Shown here: piece after piece, positions 1-4,144 of the stretch
Numbering within the stretch: the first letter of the stretch is position 1
Layout: every line of letters begins with the position of its first letter
Made by a program: the position numbers and the translations under genes
Notes under the pieces: generated by a model
Database searches by the model: none
What the model was told of the DNA's origin: nothing
Seen by the model: the letters and a program-made list of their open reading frames with translations, nothing else
NCBI GenBank assembly: GCA_018262385.1
Contig: JAGSPQ010000067.1
Coordinates: 1-9,109 of the forward strand
DNA: 9,109 bases
Direction of reading: 5' to 3'
DNA from: Myxococcaceae bacterium
Lineage (GTDB): Bacteria > Myxococcota > Myxococcia > Myxococcales > Myxococcaceae

Positions 1-104
1 CACCAGGGACAGACGTAATCGGAGAAGACGCGAATCGGAGTGGTCACTGGCCCTCGTGCGAAAGTGGTTCGGGCGCTGACGTAACGCGGAGTACGGTGCA
101 ACGC
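1..104. other. Non-coding left edge, no feature recognised
   Basis: This stretch lies before the first supported gene. I see no convincing promoter hexamers, no RNA gene and no coding sequence continuing from the left. The only usable signal is a GGAG at 88-91 that can serve the downstream gene as a ribosome binding site. Confidence 0.4.
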
Positions 105-590
105 ATGTCCAAACCCAAGCGTTCTGCGAAGCGGACCCGCCGGCCAGTGGCCAGGACGGTGCCGCCGAAGAAGAAAGCGGCGGTGAAGAAGAAGGCGCCG
201 GCAGCGAAGAAGAAGCGCGCGGCCCGCCCGAGCACCGTCGATGCCTACGTGCAGACGCTGCCGCCGCCGATGCAGGCGATGGTCAACCGGATCCGCGCGC
301 TGGTCGCCGCCGCCTCCCCCGAGGCGATCGAGGCGTTCAAGTGGGCCCAGCCGGTCTACGAGGCCAGCGGGCCGTTCGCCTACCTGCGGGCGCACCAGAG
401 CCATCTGAACTTCGGCTTCTGGCGGGGCGCCTTGCTCGAGGCGCCCGAAGGGCTGCTCGAGGGCACCGGCACCCGGATGCGGCACCTCAAGATCGCCGCG
501 CCGACCGACATCGACGACGAGACGTTCAAGGATCTGGTCCGCCAGGCGGTGCTGCTCAACAGCCGGCTGGGCAACCCCACCCAGCAGTAG
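105..590 (+). CDS. DUF1801 (YdhG-like) protein with H1-like basic N-terminal tail
   Basis: The protein has 161 residues in two parts. Residues 1-42 are a disordered tail with 19 Lys/Arg, no acidic residue and three KKK blocks spaced by Ala/Pro/Val, like histone-H1-type tails. Residues about 43-155 form a DUF1801 domain. It starts VDAYVQTLPPPMQ and contains the family features FKWAQPVY, HLNFGFWRGA, EGTGTRMRHLKI and a final DDETF..LVRQAV helix. DUF1801 proteins are small alpha/beta proteins of poorly known function; a relative in Bacillus has been linked to iron handling. The tail suggests nucleic-acid or polyphosphate binding, which is inference. I chose the ATG at 105. A GTG at 96 is in frame and would add three residues; the GGAG at 88-91 is 4 nt from the GTG and 13 nt from the ATG, so the start is not settled. 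The gene appears monocistronic. Confidence 0.85.
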   Translation: MSKPKRSAKRTRRPVARTVPPKKKAAVKKKAPAAKKKRAARPSTVDAYVQTLPPPMQAMVNRIRALVAAASPEAIEAFKWAQPVYEASGPFAYLRAHQSHLNFGFWRGALLEAPEGLLEGTGTRMRHLKIAAPTDIDDETFKDLVRQAVLLNSRLGNPTQQ

Positions 591-661
591 GCGAGCAGGT
601 GCGCTTCACCACCCAATCAACGCCACAGGGATGGTTTCGGCATCCCCTTTGCCTGCGTCCG

Positions 662-687
662 GGGCCCCCGAATCGACCTTGGGGCCC
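662..687. repeat. Inverted repeat, possible transcript-end hairpin
   Basis: GGGCCCC at 662-668 is the exact reverse complement of GGGGCCC at 681-687, giving a 7-bp all-GC stem with a 12-nt loop, about 70 nt after the DUF1801 stop codon. No U-tract follows, so it is not a classical intrinsic terminator; it may protect or end the upstream mRNA. Confidence 0.3.
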
Positions 688-782
688 GTCGCTGATCCGC
701 CCTCAACCAGAAAAGCCAGCCCAAACAAGGGCAAACCGGTCCTCAAGATGGCGAAAACGCTAGCGCAATGGGGGGTTTTTCG

Positions 783-811
783 TTGCCCCTTCACAAAGGG
801 TTGCGTAAACG
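783..811 (+). promoter_or_regulatory. Candidate housekeeping promoter of the DUF507 gene
   Basis: TTGCCC (783-788) and TAAACG (806-811) are separated by 17 bp and match the -35 and -10 consensus at 4 and 3 of 6 positions. Transcription would start near 818, leaving a leader of about 30 nt that carries the GAAGGA ribosome binding site at 837-842. The match is weak and rests mainly on spacing and position. Confidence 0.3.
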
Positions 812-850
812 ATCGGGGGTCGAAGTCTCCTCACGCGAAGGATCGTGACC

Positions 851-1369
851 ATGCGGCTGTACCCTAAAGTCATTCCCATCATCTCCCGCGAGGTGGTTCA
901 GCGCCTGATGCAGGACGGGGACGTCGAGGTCGAGACGATGCGGATCGCGGATGCCGAGATGGACCTTTCGGCGATCATGCGCGAGTACCTGGCCGCCGAA
1001 GAGCGGGTCAACCAGGCCACCCGGGAAGCGCTCGAGCGCCGCGGCTATGACGCCTCGAAGTTCAACCAGGTCAAGCGCGAGATGGCGGATGTGCGCGGCT
1101 TCAAGATGGGCGACGAGGGGATCGAGTACTGCATCAACCAGATGCTCGAGTTCCTGCTGATCTCGCGCAACGTCGAGGAAGTGTTCTCGGCCGACAACGT
1201 GATGCGCACCAAGATCTTCCAGTCGATGAAGAAGCACCTCGACGTGGACGACGAGATCGATCGCGAGGCCCGCGGCCGGCTCAAGCACCTGCAGGAAGGC
1301 ACTTCGGCGTTCGAGGTCGAGTACAACAAGACCATCGAGCAGATCCGCCGCGCCCGCGGGCTGATCTGA
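851..1369 (+). CDS. DUF507 family protein, apparently two tandem copies of the domain
   Basis: This is a 172-residue, charged, helical cytoplasmic protein. It starts MRLYPKVIPIISREVV, as in the DUF507 family, which has no assigned biochemical role. Many family members outside myxobacteria are only about 90 residues long. Here residues 1-80 and 88-172 look like two copies of one unit. The first has a (M)REYLAAEERVNQATREAL helix; the second has an equivalent KKHLDVDDEIDREARGRL helix, and both end in a basic helix before a Gly (VRGF, ARGL). The ATG at 851 is preferred because GAAGGA (837-842) sits 8 nt upstream; an in-frame GTG at 845 would be only 2 nt from that site. The family call is from memory of its members. 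No partner gene gives a function. Confidence 0.85.
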   Translation: MRLYPKVIPIISREVVQRLMQDGDVEVETMRIADAEMDLSAIMREYLAAEERVNQATREALERRGYDASKFNQVKREMADVRGFKMGDEGIEYCINQMLEFLLISRNVEEVFSADNVMRTKIFQSMKKHLDVDDEIDREARGRLKHLQEGTSAFEVEYNKTIEQIRRARGLI

Positions 1370-1379
1370 AGTCCGCCCC

Positions 1380-1401
1380 GCGCCTGGGGTTAACCGGGCG
1401 C
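1380..1401. repeat. Short inverted repeat after the DUF507 gene
   Basis: GCGCC (1380-1384) pairs with GGCGC (1397-1401), and the 12-nt interval contains the palindrome GGTTAACC (1388-1395). It lies 11 nt past the DUF507 stop codon, where a transcript end is expected, but there is no U-tract. It may be a weak terminator hairpin or a protein-binding palindrome. Confidence 0.25.
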
Positions 1402-1437
1402 CGCGGCTGAAGTTCTGATCCATCTGACCTCGAAAAA

Positions 1438-1465
1438 TTGACCGCACGGATCACGCCTGTAGCGT
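1438..1465 (+). promoter_or_regulatory. Candidate promoter giving a leaderless mRNA
   Basis: TTGACC (1438-1443) matches the -35 consensus at 5 of 6 positions. TAGCGT (1460-1465), 16 bp on, fits the loose TAnnnT -10 of high-GC bacteria. The start of transcription would fall at about 1472-1473, on or beside the ATG at 1473. That gene has no Shine-Dalgarno sequence, which agrees with a leaderless message. Confidence 0.4.
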
Positions 1466-1472
1466 CTGCTGC

Positions 1473-1823
1473 ATGGCAACCGCCCACGCACTGACCGAGC
1501 TGCCTCCGCTGTCGCGGACGGTGGACGCAATCAAGGAGTCGGTCGACCGGCTCGAGCGCTTCCTGCCGAAGCGGGAAGACAGCGAGGTGCTGCTCGACTT
1601 CCTCGAGGACGATCTGCGCGAGGGGCTCGACGCGATCGGCGAGGTGGAGGCGCACTTCACCGACATCCTCGACACCCTGCGCAGCGAGCGGCCGACTCCG
1701 ATCCGGCTGATCGAGCTGGCCGACGATTTCCGGGTGCTCAACCGGCTCGAGTACCTGATGGTGGTCGTCGCCCAGCTGCGCAAGCGGCTCTCGCAGGCGG
1801 CCGCCAAGATCAAGAACGGCTGA
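1473..1823 (+). CDS. Small helical protein of unknown function
   Basis: I do not recognise the family of this 116-residue protein. It is almost wholly helical and amphipathic, with no signal peptide, membrane segment or cysteine. Residues 15-35 form a charged helix (VDAIKESVDRLERFL). Residues 38-70 are strongly acidic (EDSEVLL, LEDDLREGLDAIGEVEAHF). Residues 95-116 form a helix ending in a basic tail (LRKRL, AAKIKNG). The pattern suggests a helical bundle or coiled coil that binds a partner. The ATG at 1473 is the natural start; no ribosome binding site precedes it and a promoter-like element ends 7 nt upstream. The strong third-position GC bias supports it as a real gene. Confidence 0.7.
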   Translation: MATAHALTELPPLSRTVDAIKESVDRLERFLPKREDSEVLLDFLEDDLREGLDAIGEVEAHFTDILDTLRSERPTPIRLIELADDFRVLNRLEYLMVVVAQLRKRLSQAAAKIKNG

Positions 1824-1843
1824 CGAAGAATCTTCCGCGCGCC

Positions 1844-1858
1844 CCGCAGTTGTTGCGG
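1844..1858 (+). repeat. Small hairpin after the unknown helical gene
   Basis: CCGCA (1844-1848) and TGCGG (1854-1858) form a 5-bp stem around a 5-nt loop, 21 nt past the preceding stop codon. No U-run follows, so a terminator role is only possible. Confidence 0.2.
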
Positions 1859-1914
1859 CCCCCACGCACCTCCTCCGCATGGTCCGCGCGGCGTGCCCGA
1901 TGCAACCGGGGGTT

Positions 1915-1920
1915 TCTAAT
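1915..1920 (+). promoter_or_regulatory. Candidate -10 element of the membrane protein gene
   Basis: TCTAAT matches the TATAAT consensus at 5 of 6 positions and stands out in GC-rich surroundings. It lies 18 nt before the start codon, allowing a leader of about 12 nt that still holds the GGAGG ribosome binding site. No good -35 element is seen at 16-18 bp upstream. Confidence 0.35.
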
Positions 1921-1929
1921 GGTTCGTAT

Positions 1930-1934
1930 GGAGG
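1930..1934 (+). promoter_or_regulatory. Ribosome binding site that fixes the start at 1939
   Basis: A GGAGG lies 4 nt upstream of the ATG at 1939. It favours this start over the in-frame ATGs at 1879 and 1900, which would put a charged, Cys-containing extension before the first membrane helix. Confidence 0.7.
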
Positions 1935-1938
1935 ACCT

Positions 1939-2364
1939 ATGAAACTCAAGAATCTATTGGTCGTTACTTCCGTGCTCGCGTTCGTCTTCGGGCTCGTCTT
2001 TCTGCTGGTTCCCTACCAGGCGACTTCGCTCTACGGCTACACGCTGGACCGCGAGTCCTCGTTCTTCCCGCGCTACATGGGCGCCGCCTTCCTCGGCTTC
2101 GGGCTGCTCAACTGGTACGCGAAGGAGGTCGTCGGAGAAAGTGTCGCGATCCGGGCGATCATCGTCGGCAACCTGGTTCACGCGGTGGTCGGCCTCGCGG
2201 TAGGGCTGGGCAACGCGATCAACATGCGGGGCAACGGCCTGGTGTGGATGAACGTGGCGATCTACGCGGTGCTCACCGTCGGCTTCGGCTACTTCCAGTT
2301 CGTGCGGAAGGACGTGACGGCTCCCCGGATCACGACCGGGCCGGGCACTCCGATTCCCCACTGA
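1939..2364 (+). CDS. Small four-helix inner-membrane protein, DoxX/DUF4345-like in outline
   Basis: This 141-residue protein has four predicted membrane helices at residues 5-25, 46-60, 69-93 and 101-121. A short soluble tail rich in Pro, Thr and Gly follows. The first helix ends in FLLVPYQATSLYGYTLD, and RYMGAAFLGFGLLNWYAKE begins the second. This arrangement is common in small uncharacterised membrane proteins resembling the DoxX or DUF4345 groups; the exact family is uncertain and no catalytic residues are evident. Both ends probably face the cytoplasm, since the tail has basic residues (FVRKD, APR). The stop codon lies 3 bp from the end of the convergent DUF3108 gene, so any terminator for this gene must lie inside that neighbour. 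Confidence 0.8.
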   Translation: MKLKNLLVVTSVLAFVFGLVFLLVPYQATSLYGYTLDRESSFFPRYMGAAFLGFGLLNWYAKEVVGESVAIRAIIVGNLVHAVVGLAVGLGNAINMRGNGLVWMNVAIYAVLTVGFGYFQFVRKDVTAPRITTGPGTPIPH

Positions 2365-2367
2365 GGG

Positions 2368-3264
2368 CTACCACTTCAGGTTGCCCTTCGGCTCCGCCCG
2401 GGTCTGCTTGTCGCCCGGGCGGCTGAAGCCGGTCAGCGTGGCGCGGATGGTGCCCAGATCGATCGCTCCCAGCGCCGCCAGCGGCAGGCGCCGGGGGTCG
2501 TCGGTGATCCAGACGTGGATCTCCCGCCGGGCGTTCGGCATGTCGATCCGCGCCGCCACGCCCTCGATGTGCCAGGCGTCGAACTCTCCCACCGGCATCG
2601 AGATGTGCTCCTTGCCGACCACCCGGCCCCACGTCCGCCACATCCGGCGGATCCCATAGGCGTCGAAGCAGACCTTCAGGTCGGCTTTGAACGGAAGCTG
2701 CCGCAGCACGTAGATCGTGCCCGCCACGTCGAGCCCCTCGTTCGCCCACCCCATGTCCCACTGGTTGGTGGCGCCGTCGATCGTGCTCACCAGGCTGACC
2801 CGCTTGTCGCGCGGGTGGAACTTCACGTCGGCCACCCGGTGCACCTCGTCCTCGGTGGCGTCCTCGAAGTAGCGCACCGGCCGGAGCGTGCGCGGGTTCA
2901 TGTAGCTGGTGCCCGAGCCCTTCACCCGGCGGACCTTGGAGAAGAAGGTGTTGGTCTCGGCCGTCACCTCGATTGGGAGCGCTCCGTCTTTGAGCGGCAG
3001 CACCTTCATCGTCATCCGCCCCGCCTTGGCGCCCAGCGCGTCGAGGTCGTAGTCGAGCGTCTCGCCCGTCTGGAAGGCGAGCGGCATCCGCACTGCCGGC
3101 AGCGCGAGGCACTCGGCGTCGGTGGGGAAGGGCGGCAGCGCGGGGGCGGGCTTGTCGGCCGCCGCCAGCCTCGCAGCGGGAGCGGCCGCCAGGGTGACGA
3201 ACGGCTGGAGCAGCACCGCGGCCACCAGCGCGCTTCGGGTGAACGAGGGGAGGGTGGGTCTCAT
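2368..3264 (-). CDS. DUF3108 exported protein, downstream copy
   Basis: This 298-residue protein has an N-terminal Sec signal (MRPTLPSFTRSALVAAVLL..., cleavage near the AAA at 26-28). A Pro/Ala-rich linker follows to about residue 48, then a DUF3108 domain to the C-terminus. The domain opens with FQTGETLDYDL (64-73), the family's usual first strand, and later has YMNPRTLRPVRYFED and VWITDDPRRLPL. DUF3108 proteins are periplasmic, mostly beta-stranded and of unknown function. The start is the ATG whose complement is at 3262-3264; it shares ATGA with the stop of the upstream gene, and AAAGGA lies 9 nt before it. It is therefore probably translated by coupling with its paralogue. The reading frame stays open far upstream through the paralogue, but that extension is not a real N-terminus. 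A 9-bp GC hairpin lies within its last codons. Confidence 0.85.
   Translation of the reverse strand: MRPTLPSFTRSALVAAVLLQPFVTLAAAPAARLAAADKPAPALPPFPTDAECLALPAVRMPLAFQTGETLDYDLDALGAKAGRMTMKVLPLKDGALPIEVTAETNTFFSKVRRVKGSGTSYMNPRTLRPVRYFEDATEDEVHRVADVKFHPRDKRVSLVSTIDGATNQWDMGWANEGLDVAGTIYVLRQLPFKADLKVCFDAYGIRRMWRTWGRVVGKEHISMPVGEFDAWHIEGVAARIDMPNARREIHVWITDDPRRLPLAALGAIDLGTIRATLTGFSRPGDKQTRAEPKGNLKW
2394..2422. repeat. 9-bp GC inverted repeat between convergent genes
   Basis: CCGCCCGGG (2394-2402) and CCCGGGCGG (2414-2422) are perfect reverse complements around an 11-nt loop. The hairpin lies inside the last codons of the minus-strand DUF3108 gene and 30 nt past the stop of the plus-strand membrane protein gene. 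It can form in both transcripts and may act as a bidirectional transcript end, though no U-tract follows on either strand. Confidence 0.4.
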
Positions 3265-4040
3265 CGTGTGTAGTCCTTTCCCGGATAGAACGTCTTCAGC
3301 TCGGCCAGCACGGTGCCCAGCATCAGCTCGGCGGCGAAGCGCACCGGCACGTGGAGCGCGTCGTCGGTGAACCACATCGTCAGCGGGCGCCGGGGGGCCA
3401 GCATCCCTGACCAGTCGGCGGTGAAGCTGACCCTGACGCAGTCCTTCTCGCCCATCGGGGTCTGCAGCCGCTCGCGCCCTTCGACCTTCGCCTTCATCTG
3501 GTAGGTGATCACCCCGGTGAAGATCTGCACCGAGATCTCCTCGCTCGGCTGGAGCTTCCGGTTGCGCACCTGGAACGCCGCGGCGGCGAGGTCGACCACC
3601 CCCGGGGGCAGCGCGTAGGTGACCTCGACCTCCGGCTTCCCGCCGGCCTGCTTGGTGGCGATGATCTTTCCCTGCTCGCGGTCGTAGCGGAACTTCTCCC
3701 GCCGCCGCTTCTTGTTCTCGTCGGCGTGGAACTCGGAGCCGACGTTGTGCCCGTTGGCGAAATCCCAGTACGAGATGAACCGATCGCGCACCGGGTAGAT
3801 GTCGAGGTCGGTCTGGGCGGTGCAGACCAGCGGCCAGACGTCCTTGCCCTGGTACTGCAGCTTCAGCCCGACGGTGATCGTCGCCACCCCGGTCGGCACC
3901 CCCAGGTAGCTGACCTCGAAGGTGCTCTGCTCGCCCGGCCCGAACGCCGAACGGATCGGCGCCTCGGCGGCCAGGCCCGGGGCGGCGCAGAGGAGGACTC
4001 CGAGGAGGGCCTGACTGAGGTGTCGCATCGCTTGTGACAT
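3261..4040 (-). CDS. DUF3108 exported protein, upstream copy
   Basis: This 259-residue protein has a signal peptide (residues 1 to about 25, hydrophobic core ALLGVLLCAAPGLAA, cleavage near LAA-EA). The DUF3108 domain begins at FGPGEQSTFEVSY (33-45) and ends with MWFTDDALHVPVRF and KTFYPGKDYTR. The Cys in the signal core lacks a proper lipobox (VLLC), so a soluble periplasmic protein is more likely than a lipoprotein. A basic cluster NKKRRREKFRYDRE lies mid-domain. The start chosen is the ATG at 4038-4040 on the minus strand because AGGA lies 5 nt upstream. An ATG 24 nt further upstream lacks such a site, and a later ATG would shorten the signal. The stop overlaps the next gene's start by ATGA. 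It shares the FxxGE and W[IF]TDD landmarks with that neighbour, which indicates an old tandem duplication. Confidence 0.87.
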   Translation of the reverse strand: MSQAMRHLSQALLGVLLCAAPGLAAEAPIRSAFGPGEQSTFEVSYLGVPTGVATITVGLKLQYQGKDVWPLVCTAQTDLDIYPVRDRFISYWDFANGHNVGSEFHADENKKRRREKFRYDREQGKIIATKQAGGKPEVEVTYALPPGVVDLAAAAFQVRNRKLQPSEEISVQIFTGVITYQMKAKVEGRERLQTPMGEKDCVRVSFTADWSGMLAPRRPLTMWFTDDALHVPVRFAAELMLGTVLAELKTFYPGKDYTR

Positions 4041-4079
4041 GAACGTCCTGGGCTGGAGCTCCATTCAAAGTCAGGTGGG

Positions 4080-4092
4080 TGGTGTGACACCA
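4080..4092. promoter_or_regulatory. 13-bp palindrome, candidate operator in the divergent region
   Basis: TGGTGTGACACCA is a perfect inverted repeat (TGGTGT and ACACCA around a central G). It sits between the divergent DUF3108 pair and the esterase gene. It overlaps the promoter-like GTGACA at 4084-4089, so a bound dimeric regulator could control the rightward gene and perhaps both directions. No regulator gene is in the window. Confidence 0.4.
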
Positions 4093-4113
4093 GCGGGGCC
4101 TTTCCCCTAAGGT
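4084..4113 (+). promoter_or_regulatory. Candidate promoter of the esterase operon
   Basis: GTGACA (4084-4089) matches the -35 consensus at 5 of 6 positions. TAAGGT (4108-4113), 18 bp on, fits a TAnnnT -10. Transcription would begin near 4120, leaving a leader of about 25 nt that includes the ribosome binding site GAGGAG (4133-4138). A GGGG/CCCC hairpin (4095-4107) occupies the spacer. Confidence 0.4.
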
Positions 4114-4144
4114 CCGCGCCGTTTTCCATCGTGAGGAGCTGTTC

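Larger units (their letters stand above)
591..850. other. Intergenic region with hairpin and promoter-like signals
   Basis: This 260-bp gap is visibly less GC-rich than the flanking genes and holds no supported coding sequence. It has a 7-bp perfect inverted repeat at 662-687, a short CCCTT/AAGGG repeat at 787-800 and a weak housekeeping promoter candidate at 783-811. I see no RNA gene. Confidence 0.5.

Noticed and set aside
773..786. Sigma-54-type -24/-12 promoter (GG, 10 nt, GC) upstream of the DUF507 gene
   Set aside because: Only the GG and TTGC parts fit; the CACG of the -24 element is absent, and the G and T runs make a chance match likely.
2368..4068. One 566-residue minus-strand protein spanning both DUF3108 genes
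   Set aside because: The upstream part of this frame is Arg/Gly/Pro-rich nonsense lying over the real upstream DUF3108 gene. A proper signal peptide and ribosome binding site mark the start at 3264.
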